From positions 1-5,070 of the forward strand of contig DOEZ01000483.1 of NCBI GenBank assembly GCA_003532715.1: 5,070 bases of DNA, given 5' to 3'. The stretch comes from Planctomycetaceae bacterium. Lineage in GTDB: Bacteria; Planctomycetota; Planctomycetia; Pirellulales; Thermoguttaceae. Shown here in pieces: positions 1-5,070 of this stretch (positions within the stretch are counted from its first letter, which is position 1; the number at the start of each line of letters is the position of its first letter). Made by a program: the position numbers and the translations under genes. A model generated the notes under the pieces. The model ran no database searches. It saw nothing but the letters and a program-made list of their open reading frames with translations, and was not told where the DNA came from.

Positions 1-500
1 AAGCTCGGATGAAAGACGCCGTCCAGCCCGCTGCCTCCGTTGATCGCGTAGTTCGAGCCGGCATACGGCACGGTCTCCCCGGCCACGGTCAGGTCGTGGA
101 CGGGAGTTTCACCGTCGCTCGGACACAGAAACATGGCAACCGGCGTGGCGGCGGCGGGCCGCAAGGCGACGGGAAGAGGTGTCTTGCCCACGTGTCCCAT
201 GTCGATGCTAAAGTCGATCAGGTTCTGAAGCAACGCCTGCTCACAATAGGGCAGGAGCTTGGCCAGCGGCGAATAGTCGTTCGGATAGCTCGCGCCCGTC
301 CAGCCGGCGTTGGGCAGCCATCCGTTGGCGCTCACGTAGTTCTGCATGGCCAGACCCATCTGTTTGAGATGGTTCGAACACGACATGCGCCGAGCCGCCT
401 CGCGAGCCGCCTGCACGGCCGGCAACAGCATGGCTACCAACACGCCGATGATCGCAATCACCACCAGAAGCTCCACCAAAGTGAATCCGCGACGCTTCAT
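1..500 (-). CDS. DUF1559 domain pseudopilin-like protein, C-terminus cut by window edge
   Basis: The frame is open from ATG (498-500) to the left edge, giving 166 complete residues and no stop. The N-terminus is a type IV prepilin-style signal: short basic leader MKRRG, predicted cleavage at G5/F6, Glu at mature position +5 (E10), then a hydrophobic helix at about residues 6-28. The conserved PAVQAAREAARRM-C-NHLKQ stretch (27-46) and NY (54-55) follow. DUF1559 (SBP_bac_10) hallmarks are also present: LPYCEQ (83-88), FLCPSDGE (124-131), and an NY-N-G segment near 150-156. The family is greatly expanded in planctomycetes. Its members are thought to be membrane-anchored and processed by a prepilin peptidase, but individual roles are mostly unknown. 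The C-terminal H-X9-DG motif would lie outside the window. The start is supported by GGAG six bases upstream and by the compact prepilin leader. It is the last gene of a collinear set and a paralogue of the gene at 721-1767. Confidence 0.94.
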   Translation of the reverse strand, partial: MKRRGFTLVELLVVIAIIGVLVAMLLPAVQAAREAARRMSCSNHLKQMGLAMQNYVSANGWLPNAGWTGASYPNDYSPLAKLLPYCEQALLQNLIDFSIDMGHVGKTPLPVALRPAAATPVAMFLCPSDGETPVHDLTVAGETVPYAGSNYAINGGSGLDGVFHPS

Positions 501-506
501 GGTCCT

Positions 507-510
507 CTCC
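507..510 (-). promoter_or_regulatory. Ribosome binding site for the partial DUF1559 gene
   Basis: The minus strand reads GGAG, then AGGACC, then ATG, so a purine-rich Shine-Dalgarno core sits six bases before the start codon. It fixes the start at 500. An overlapping ATG in another frame (516-518) opens a shadow frame without prepilin features. Confidence 0.65.
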
Positions 511-542
511 ATTTGCCATGTTCTCGAAACGTGTGGGGAAAC

Positions 543-623
543 GGGCGCCACCGGCGTTCTCCCAGTGCCTGCTCGCGAACCCACTCCCCGCGTGACGGCA
601 CTGGCAAGATGCGAGTGGCGCCC
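543..623 (-). repeat. Nested inverted repeat between the two DUF1559 genes
   Basis: Two perfect inverted repeats are nested. The outer 9-bp pair is GGGCGCCAC (543-551) with GTGGCGCCC (615-623). The inner 8-bp pair is CCAGTGCC (562-569) with GGCACTGG (597-604). They are separated by a symmetric 10/10-nt internal loop. A weak CGCG/CGCG pair (574-577 with 589-592) lies in the apical loop. The structure lies 97 nt past the upstream gene's stop and 42 nt before the next start codon. No T-run follows it on the minus strand, so it is not a canonical intrinsic terminator. It may be an intercistronic RNA structure that affects stability or attenuation. Nothing gene-like was found in the rest of 501-720. 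Confidence 0.7.
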
Positions 624-720
624 AAACGGGACGAAAGCTCCAACTCAAGACCTGTTCTCATGCGAGCCGCCCGACTCGCCACGGCACGCCGGCGCGAGAC
701 TTCCCGCCGCGCCGATCGAA

Positions 721-1767
721 TCACGGCGATTCATGGATCCGACTCTCGCGCGATCCGCGGGCGCGCGTTCCGGCGGCTCGCCATGTGCCAATGTCAATCG
801 AGTCGCTGATCGGCCGAACCGACCCGTCCATGAAAACCGCGTGGACCATTCCGACGTGATGACTTCGAGCCGTGACGGCCGCGCGGCTGGGTTGCGTCGC
901 ACTCTTGCCCTCTTGGAGCGAGTTGTAGTCGATGTCATACGCCGCGCCATCCGAATGGACATAGGAGACCAGCGTGTTCGGCGTGAAAACCGTCGTGATG
1001 CCGCTGTGATGCACCCGCCCGTCGCACCATTCGCTGTGGCCCGTGTTGTCGTTCGTTGCCGGACCGAGTTTGCCGTCGCCGCCCGCCGCCAACGAAACAA
1101 CGGCGGCCGGTGAGCCGGGCGGTTCCATGCCCGGATCGGCCGTGTTGCGGACGTAGGGCGTAAATGTCTTCACTTCGACCGCGCAGAGCGTGACGCTCAT
1201 GCCGTCGGTAAAATCGCGCGGGCCGAGTCGGCTGTTCACATGAAAGGCGCCGTCCGGCTTGAGCTTGCCCGTCGGATCGTACGCCAACCACGTGCCGAAG
1301 TTGAATCCATAGTTGTGCGGATAGATGTAAGGCGCGCCCCCCTTGGTCCGCACGGTGTCGTTGGGCTCGCTCGCGCAGAGGTACACGGGGACTCGCATCG
1401 TCGGGACGCCCGTGGCCACCTGCGCGTCCCAGGCGATATCGAGCCGGACCCGATCGTAGGAACTACCCTGTTCCAGATAGGGCAGAATCCGCCCGTGAAT
1501 CGACCAGGAACCGTTGTTTCCGGTCAAGACGGCGCCGGGCTCGATGCAGAAGCTCGGTGGAAACGTGCCGTAGCCGACCTGATAATTGTGAACGGCCAGC
1601 CCGAGTTGCTTCAGGTGGTTCTTGCACGTCATCCGGCGCGCCGCCTCGCGTGCCGCCTGCACGGCCGGCAAGAGCAGCGCGACCAGGATGCCGATGATCG
1701 CAATAACGACCAGAAGTTCAACGAGCGTGAATCCGCGTCGAAGGCGAGTCGTGACGTCAAATCCCAT
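721..1767 (-). CDS. DUF1559 / H-X9-DG pseudopilin-like protein
   Basis: Complete 348-residue protein. Its prepilin-like N-terminus has leader MGFDVTTRLRRG, cleavage at G12/F13, Glu +5 at E17 and a hydrophobic helix at about 13-36. PAVQAAREAARRM-C-NHLKQLGLAVHNY spans 34-62. Family landmarks follow in order: SWSIHGRILPYLEQ (87-100), YLCASEPND (129-137), FTDGMSVT with a downstream Glu (186-198), and WCDGRVHHSGITTVFTPN (247-264). The C-terminal signature is exact: H304, nine residues, D314-G315, then SVRPISDSIDIGTWRAAGTR. These match full-length DUF1559 proteins, so the gene looks intact. The product should be an inner-membrane-anchored, exported protein processed by a prepilin peptidase; its function is unknown. 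The AGGGA site seven bases upstream supports this start. It lies 98 bases behind the squalene-repeat gene and may be co-transcribed with it. Stop is TGA. Confidence 0.96.
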   Translation of the reverse strand: MGFDVTTRLRRGFTLVELLVVIAIIGILVALLLPAVQAAREAARRMTCKNHLKQLGLAVHNYQVGYGTFPPSFCIEPGAVLTGNNGSWSIHGRILPYLEQGSSYDRVRLDIAWDAQVATGVPTMRVPVYLCASEPNDTVRTKGGAPYIYPHNYGFNFGTWLAYDPTGKLKPDGAFHVNSRLGPRDFTDGMSVTLCAVEVKTFTPYVRNTADPGMEPPGSPAAVVSLAAGGDGKLGPATNDNTGHSEWCDGRVHHSGITTVFTPNTLVSYVHSDGAAYDIDYNSLQEGKSATQPSRAAVTARSHHVGMVHAVFMDGSVRPISDSIDIGTWRAAGTRARGSRESRIHESP

Positions 1768-1774
1768 CCAATCG

Positions 1775-1779
1775 TCCCT
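1775..1779 (-). promoter_or_regulatory. Ribosome binding site for the complete DUF1559 gene
   Basis: The minus strand reads AGGGA followed by CGATTGG and ATG. The seven-base spacing supports the start at 1767 and the 12-residue prepilin leader. Confidence 0.6.
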
Positions 1780-1824
1780 GATTCTGATTTTCTTCGTATT
1801 CCAGCGCCGATCGCGGTGGTACTT

Positions 1825-1856
1825 GACCGGGCGCGACTCATTGGTCTTGCGCGGTC
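1825..1856 (-). other. Weak hairpin between the squalene-repeat and DUF1559 genes
   Basis: GACCG (1825-1829) pairs with CGGTC (1852-1856). Three further pairs (1832-1834 with 1849-1851) follow after a two-base bulge, leaving a 14-base loop. It begins 10 bases past the TAG stop of the squalene-repeat gene. There is no T-tract, so efficient termination is doubtful and read-through into the DUF1559 gene remains possible. I saw no convincing promoter in the gap 1768-1866. Confidence 0.3.
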
Positions 1857-1866
1857 GGTTCCATGT

Positions 1867-3006
1867 CTAATTTCGAGCCGTTCCGGCTTCTTTCTCGGCC
1901 GGACGACAGTAGGAGAGGGCCAGCAGCGAATACGCCGTCACCAGGTTCGGATCCGTTTCGAACCAACGTGGATTCTCGTTGACCCAGGAGCCGTTCGACT
2001 GCTGACGCGAGGCGAGTTCCTCCGCCAGTTCCTTACGCCAGTCGTGCTTGACACCGCGCGAGTCTTCGAAATAGTCGCCTCCCAACGTGTCCATCGCCTT
2101 GGCGAAAGTATGGTAGTAGTAATACAGACCCGCCGTCCCCATTCCGGGATTCTGCTTCACGTCGTAGTTCTTGCGAATCCAACCGACCGCCGCCGTGAGC
2201 CGAGGATCGTCCTCGGTCAGGCCGGCGTAAATCATGCACTTCAGGCCGGCATATCCCATCGTCCCGTAGCTTCGCAGGCCGCCGTCGGGCGTCTGGCGTT
2301 CCTCGTCCATGCGCGAAAGAGTGCAGGTGTAGTAGAATCCGCCATCGTTAATCTTCGCGGCGAAGGGGGTCGTATTGTGTTCGGTCTCCAAGTTCTGGCA
2401 CCGCGACGCGAAGACTAATGCCTTCTGAATCGCCGCGTCGTCGCTCTTCGCGCCGCACACTTTCAGGGCATCGACCAGAAACGAAGTGTTCGACAAATCG
2501 GGGCGGCTCTTGTCGCCGTAGCCGACGCCGCCGTAGCTCAAGTCCGACTCGTCTTTGTCCTTCGTTTCATCCCATTGCAGGCCGCGCACGCGGGTTTCGG
2601 CCTTCTTGAGAATGTTGTCGTAGCGCCCATCGACGTTGGCCTCGCTCAGGCAAAGCATGGCCACGCATGTCTCGTAATTCGCCAATCGCGAGCGCTCGCC
2701 GTGAATCCCGCCGTCGGGCCGGACGCATTTCTCCAGGTACTCCAAGCCCTTCGCCACGGCCGGGTCGTTGGCCGTCCGGCCGCTGCGAAGCAGGGCCGTC
2801 GTGGTCAATGCCGTGATGCCGCTTCCGGTGAAGCCGCTGAACGATCCGTCTTCGGCCTGCCCGTGCTCGGCCAGGTAGTTCGCGCCGCGCTCGACGACGC
2901 CTGCCAATCGCACCGGTTCCGGCCCGGGTTGCTCGCTCGGGGGCGCAGCGTCGGAAAGCCCGGCGGCGAACAGAATGAACCCCGCCAATGCTAGCCGCGA
3001 GACCAT
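1867..3006 (-). CDS. Secreted prenyltransferase/squalene-oxidase repeat protein
   Basis: A 379-residue product from the chosen ATG. It begins with a signal peptide (MVSR, hydrophobic LALAGFILFAAGL, likely cut near SDA-A). The rest is an alpha/alpha-toroid of squalene-cyclase-like repeats. Repeat signatures, numbered here from the alternative upstream ATG at 3054 (subtract 16), are: DGSFSGF (69-75), RPDGGIHGE with a following Cys-rich helix (112-135), SNTSFLVDALKVCG (188-201), DGG (237-239), DGGLRSYGTMGYAG (257-270), GLYYYYHTFAKAMDTLGG (309-326) and SNGSW (353-357) with the last helix to about 384. The DXDDTA acid motif of squalene-hopene cyclase is absent (only EDDPRLTA at 281-288), so hopanoid synthesis is not supported. 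Similar secreted proteins are common in planctomycetes with unknown role. Start choice: 3006 has AGGA five bases upstream and a compact signal peptide. The ATG at 3054 also has GAGGA eight bases upstream and would add 16 polar residues. Stop is TAG. Confidence 0.93.
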   Translation of the reverse strand: MVSRLALAGFILFAAGLSDAAPPSEQPGPEPVRLAGVVERGANYLAEHGQAEDGSFSGFTGSGITALTTTALLRSGRTANDPAVAKGLEYLEKCVRPDGGIHGERSRLANYETCVAMLCLSEANVDGRYDNILKKAETRVRGLQWDETKDKDESDLSYGGVGYGDKSRPDLSNTSFLVDALKVCGAKSDDAAIQKALVFASRCQNLETEHNTTPFAAKINDGGFYYTCTLSRMDEERQTPDGGLRSYGTMGYAGLKCMIYAGLTEDDPRLTAAVGWIRKNYDVKQNPGMGTAGLYYYYHTFAKAMDTLGGDYFEDSRGVKHDWRKELAEELASRQQSNGSWVNENPRWFETDPNLVTAYSLLALSYCRPAEKEAGTARN

Positions 3007-3011
3007 AGCCT

Positions 3012-3015
3012 TCCT
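3012..3015 (-). promoter_or_regulatory. Ribosome binding site deciding the squalene-repeat gene start
   Basis: The minus strand reads AGGA, then AGGCT, then ATG at 3006, with ideal spacing. A competing GAGGA (3063-3067) sits eight bases before an in-frame ATG at 3054. The sequence alone does not exclude either; the signal peptide geometry favours 3006. Confidence 0.5.
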
Positions 3016-3097
3016 GTGTTCCCCACGCCTGCCATTTTCACAATACCGACCCATGAGCTAGATCCTCATTCCGTTGCTTCGTCCCGATCCACGCCTT

Positions 3098-3114
3098 CCG
3101 TCCGTTGTGGACGG
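3098..3114 (-). promoter_or_regulatory. Perfect hairpin at the predicted 5' end of the squalene-repeat transcript
   Basis: CCGTCC (3098-3103) and GGACGG (3109-3114) form a six-pair GC-rich stem with a five-base loop. If the sigma-54-like element at 3129-3145 is used, transcription would start near 3118 and this stem would occupy roughly the first 20 bases of the mRNA. It could be a 5'-end stabilising stem or a small operator dyad. The role is inferred from position only. Confidence 0.45.
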
Positions 3115-3128
3115 TGTCGCGATGTATC

Positions 3129-3145
3129 AGCATTTTGCGTGCCAA
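3129..3145 (-). promoter_or_regulatory. Sigma-54-like (-24/-12) promoter upstream of the squalene-repeat gene
   Basis: The minus strand reads TTGGCACGCAAAATGCT. Against the RpoN consensus YTGGCACGrNNNTTGCW it keeps the full -24 block (TTGGCACG). It also keeps the invariant GG-N10-GC spacing (3142-3143 and 3130-3131) and the GC-T end of the -12 block. It deviates at the r position and at the first T of TTGC. A start near 3118 would leave about 110 bases of leader to the start codon at 3006. Enhancer-like dyads lie about 120-140 bases upstream of that start. I found no equally good sigma-70 pair nearby. Confidence 0.5.
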
Positions 3146-3228
3146 GAAACGCGAGACGCGGGAATTGCCCAAAGACGCGCTAATCGCGAGGATAGAAGGT
3201 CGCGCCCACGACCACCAGCCCCCGGACG

Positions 3229-3266
3229 TGTCGAATCTCTCGACAACCGTGTCGAAAGATCCGACA
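3229..3266 (-). promoter_or_regulatory. Two tandem palindromic sites, candidate upstream activator sites
   Basis: TGTCGA-N5-TCGACA (3229-3245) is a perfect 6-bp dyad. TGTCGA-N5-CCGACA (3250-3266) is the same dyad with one mismatch. Their centres (about 3237 and 3258) are 21 bp apart, two helical turns, so bound dimers would face the same side of the DNA. They share the longer direct repeat CGTGTCGAA (3227-3235 and 3248-3256). They sit about 119 and 140 bp upstream of the start predicted from the sigma-54-like element, the usual distance for enhancer-binding proteins of the NtrC class. The cognate regulator is unknown and is not in the window. Confidence 0.45.
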
Positions 3267-3297
3267 GGATGGCCGGCTCTGAACACGCCACGGCTAC

Positions 3298-3472
3298 CCC
3301 GGATTATTCATGTAGGGTGGGTCGAGGTCCCGTGAATCCCCGGTGGGGCGATGCAAACCATCTGTCGTCGATTTGCACGTTGCCACCATGAACAACGAAA
3401 ATCGAGCGACCGAAGCCCCACCAGGACCAAGGTTTGCATCGCCCCACCCTACAGGTTAATGAATACTCCGGG
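3298..3472. repeat. 175-bp imperfect palindromic intergenic repeat (GTAGGGTGGG type, REP/MITE-like)
   Basis: Three blocks pair across the element: 3298-3311 with 3459-3472 (13 of 14), 3311-3321 with 3443-3453 (11 of 11), and 3342-3359 with 3431-3448 (18 of 18, GGTGGGGCGATGCAAACC). The left arm carries 26 extra bases (3322-3347) bounded by a repeated GGTGGG. The right arm has a short extra GGTTA (3454-3458). CTA lies just outside both ends (3294-3296, 3473-3475), a possible but very short target duplication. No ORF is encoded. The GTAGGGTGGG core resembles dispersed palindromic repeats that I recall from planctomycete and other bacterial genomes, where some are mobilised by REP-associated transposases. 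Mobility here is inference. Confidence 0.7.
3364..3410. repeat. Nested hairpin in the centre of the palindromic repeat
   Basis: Within the loop of the larger palindrome, TCGATTT (3368-3374) pairs with AAATCGA (3399-3405). Further in, CGTTG (3378-3382) pairs with CAACG (3393-3397) around a 10-base loop. Further out, GTCG (3364-3367) pairs with CGAC (3407-3410) past a one-base bulge. The whole repeat can therefore fold almost continuously into one long stem. Confidence 0.6.
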
Positions 3473-3475
3473 CTA

Positions 3476-3521
3476 GGTCCGCAATCAGGCTCGACGGACC
3501 GTGTTCAGCACGCCAGGCTGA
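3476..3521 (-). terminator. Tandem hairpins behind the dockerin gene, possible non-canonical terminator
   Basis: Reading from the TGA stop at 3524, a first hairpin pairs 3517-3521 with 3505-3509 (TCAGC/GCTGA, 7-base loop). A second pairs 3495-3500 with 3476-3481 (GGTCCG/CGGACC, 13-base loop). The long palindrome starts three bases further on. No T-run follows, so an intrinsic terminator in the classical sense is not shown. The structures could still stop or protect the 3' end of the mRNA. Confidence 0.35.
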
Positions 3522-3523
3522 CC

Positions 3524-5070
3524 TCAATTGTCGGCCAAAACCAAATCGACCGCGCGGAGGGAAGTCCTCTTCAGGATCGAGTTGTCCTCTTGCACCCGCC
3601 GGCGAGCCAAAGTGTCGGCCCAGGCCGTGAGTCGTTGTCGGTCCAGAGGCGTCTCGTCGATTGGGGCTCCGTACTCCTCGGCGACGGCATGGTCGAACAC
3701 GGCGACGGCGTCATCGAGTGTCGCCGGCGCGTCCAAGTACACGGCCGACTCGGAATCCTCGACTCGCGCGGCGGCATCCGTCGAGGCGGCAAGACCCTCG
3801 GACGCATCGGGCCCGTCCCAACCGATCGCCGCCCCTTCCGAGTAGGCCAGATCGGCGAAACTCGGACGGATGAGCCCGTACATGGCGGCAAAGAAGCTCA
3901 AATCGCCCGGGCCGACCACGCCGTTGCCGTCGAAGTCGGCGGCGTGGCTGTAGGCCACTCCGGTGGCGCCCGCCGCCTTGCCGTACGCGGCGGCGAAGTA
4001 CGACAGGTCGCCCGGACCAATCACGCCATTGTCGTCGAAGTCGAACTGCACGGGCCACACTTGGGTCGGCGGCGGATCGGCCAGAATAGTGCCGGCGAAA
4101 CCGTTTTGGAGATAGGTCACTCGGCCTTCGCTCAAGGCGATGCCGCAATCGACCGACGCCACCGCGCTGTCGGATCCAACCGAGACTCCTTGACTGCCGT
4201 CCGTGACATCGAAACGCACTCGCGCCAACAGGACGTAGCCGTCGCCGCCAAGACCGGCCGTCGACGTTTTCGCGCCGAGCCCATCGACCACTCCCGCCAC
4301 GTCGTCGATCGTTCCCGATGGATTCCTGAAGAAGCCCGGCCCGTACTCGATCGCCGTGGCCGTCACCAGATCGGTATTGTAGTGCAGATCGACCACGGCG
4401 TCGGCGACCTTCTGACCGCTCGCCCCGGTCATGTCGACCCAGATTTCGATCCAGTAGCCGCTCCACTCGTCCACCGATACCTCGCTCTCCGGCAGCACGC
4501 TCACCTCGCCGCTTCCGCTGGTCGAAGTCGGCGCGGCGACGAGCGTGGCGACTAGCCCGGCCGTGCTCGCGACGGTCGCTTCGCCCACTCCGCCGGGCTT
4601 CGGCGGATCGAAGTTCCCCACGATCGGCATGGCATATTCGTCGCCGAATCGGGCGTAGACGTCCTTGCCGAACGGTATCGGCGTGAAACGATGATCCAGC
4701 GTGACTACCGCACCCGTGACTCGATTCTCCCCAACGTAATCATCGGAAATCAGGAAATACCACTCGCCGATGTCCTCGGGCAGAATGCCGCTGCGGTCGG
4801 GAACCCAAAGACCGATATCGTCGATTCCATCCTGGTCCATGTCGGCCGCCACCGGACGTTCACGCACGCCGATGAATCCGGCAACCTCGGCGAACGCCGT
4901 GGTGATCATGTCATCGAGTTGGCCGAAGCCGTTGAAGGCCAAATCGAAGTAGAACGTGTCGTCGCGATAGGTCGCGAGGTCGTCCCGCCCGTCGCCGTCG
5001 AAATCGCCGACGATCGGGTAGCCGGTGATCGCGCTTGCCACGGACGTATCGACTTGGAAGTTGTGGTTGG
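3524..5070 (-). CDS. FG-GAP repeat, cohesin-like and dockerin surface protein, N-terminus cut by window edge
   Basis: The frame stays open to the right edge, so the true start is outside. The GTG at 5041 is internal, because in-frame residues NHNFQVDTS precede it. Numbered from that GTG, residues 7-26 and 62-82 are FG-GAP/VCBS-type repeats with calcium-loop spacing (D13-D15-D17-D21; D67-D69-D71-D75). A degenerate unit follows at 137-146. Residues about 185-312 resemble a cohesin-type beta-sandwich (YWIEIWVDMTG, VVDLHYNTDLVTATAI, GYVLLARVRFDV). Residues 331-390 form a type I dockerin with two EF-hand-like loops: D334-D336-N338-D345 and D369-D371-N373-D380, each followed by DLS(Y/F)FAA-YG. An unassigned 115-residue acidic tail ends the protein. 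Such mosaics are typical of large exported planctomycete proteins, probably in adhesion or extracellular assembly. Stop is TGA. Confidence 0.93.
   Translation of the reverse strand, partial: NHNFQVDTSVASAITGYPIVGDFDGDGRDDLATYRDDTFYFDLAFNGFGQLDDMITTAFAEVAGFIGVRERPVAADMDQDGIDDIGLWVPDRSGILPEDIGEWYFLISDDYVGENRVTGAVVTLDHRFTPIPFGKDVYARFGDEYAMPIVGNFDPPKPGGVGEATVASTAGLVATLVAAPTSTSGSGEVSVLPESEVSVDEWSGYWIEIWVDMTGASGQKVADAVVDLHYNTDLVTATAIEYGPGFFRNPSGTIDDVAGVVDGLGAKTSTAGLGGDGYVLLARVRFDVTDGSQGVSVGSDSAVASVDCGIALSEGRVTYLQNGFAGTILADPPPTQVWPVQFDFDDNGVIGPGDLSYFAAAYGKAAGATGVAYSHAADFDGNGVVGPGDLSFFAAMYGLIRPSFADLAYSEGAAIGWDGPDASEGLAASTDAAARVEDSESAVYLDAPATLDDAVAVFDHAVAEEYGAPIDETPLDRQRLTAWADTLARRRVQEDNSILKRTSLRAVDLVLADN

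Noticed and set aside
543..551. Classical rho-independent terminator at the nested hairpin
   Set aside because: No run of T follows on the minus strand and the stems are interrupted by a 10/10 internal loop.
497..1100. Minus-strand frames 497-724 and 645-1100 around the DUF1559 gap
   Set aside because: They overlap the real genes in other frames, are rich in Arg and Ala, and lack family features.
2193..2216. EDDPRLTA as a squalene-hopene cyclase catalytic DXDDTA motif
   Set aside because: The required first Asp and the order of residues do not match. The segment reads as an ordinary linker between repeat helices.
9..2418. Long plus-strand frames at 9-809, 346-1113 and 1240-2418
   Set aside because: They lie antisense to well-recognised minus-strand genes, have no recognisable domains and show the Arg/His/Pro-rich composition of shadow frames in GC-rich DNA.
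3038..3391. Small frames in the intergenic region (minus 3038-3286; plus 3074-3391 and 3105-3335)
   Set aside because: They overlap the promoter-like elements and the repeat, have no convincing ribosome site or domain, and their composition looks non-coding.
3292..3475. GGCTA as a 5-bp target duplication flanking the palindrome
   Set aside because: The right copy overlaps the repeat arm (GG of 3471-3472). Only CTA lies clearly outside both ends, which is too short to be convincing.
3434..4555. 373-residue plus-strand frame opposite the dockerin gene
   Set aside because: It is antisense to the FG-GAP/cohesin/dockerin gene, starts inside the palindromic repeat and has no family features.
5039..5041. 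GTG as the start codon of the dockerin gene
   Set aside because: The frame continues open to the window edge, and the codon sits just ahead of an FG-GAP repeat with no signal peptide, so the gene must begin outside the window.

Overview
The window looks like a GC-rich planctomycete chromosome fragment, probably from the Pirellulales or a related order. Three gene types characteristic of that phylum support this: two DUF1559 / H-X9-DG prepilin-like proteins, a secreted squalene/prenyltransferase-repeat protein, and a large surface protein with FG-GAP repeats, a cohesin-like domain and a dockerin. The assignment rests on recognised protein families, not on a database search. All four credible genes lie on the minus strand. 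No tRNA, rRNA, CRISPR array or transposase gene is visible.

In transcription order (right to left): (1) 5070-3524, the C-terminal part of the FG-GAP/cohesin/dockerin protein, whose 5' end is outside the window. (2) 3523-3007, a structured intergenic region. It holds two small hairpins behind the dockerin gene, a 175-bp imperfect palindrome (3298-3472) of the GTAGGGTGGG repeat type, a pair of TGTCGA-N5-TCGACA-like dyads (3229-3266), a sigma-54-like -24/-12 element (3129-3145) and a short perfect hairpin at the predicted transcript start (3098-3114). (3) 3006-1867, the secreted squalene-repeat protein. (4) A 99-bp gap, then 1767-721, a complete DUF1559 pseudopilin-like protein. (5) A 220-bp gap containing a nested inverted repeat (543-623), then 500-1, a second DUF1559 protein cut by the left edge.

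The squalene-repeat gene and the two DUF1559 genes are collinear and could be one transcription unit driven from the sigma-54-like promoter. The nested hairpin before the last gene could tune its expression. All products appear to be exported or envelope-associated. The most notable signals are non-coding: the candidate enhancer-dependent promoter with two phased dyads, the repaired-looking palindromic repeat, and the nested intercistronic hairpin.
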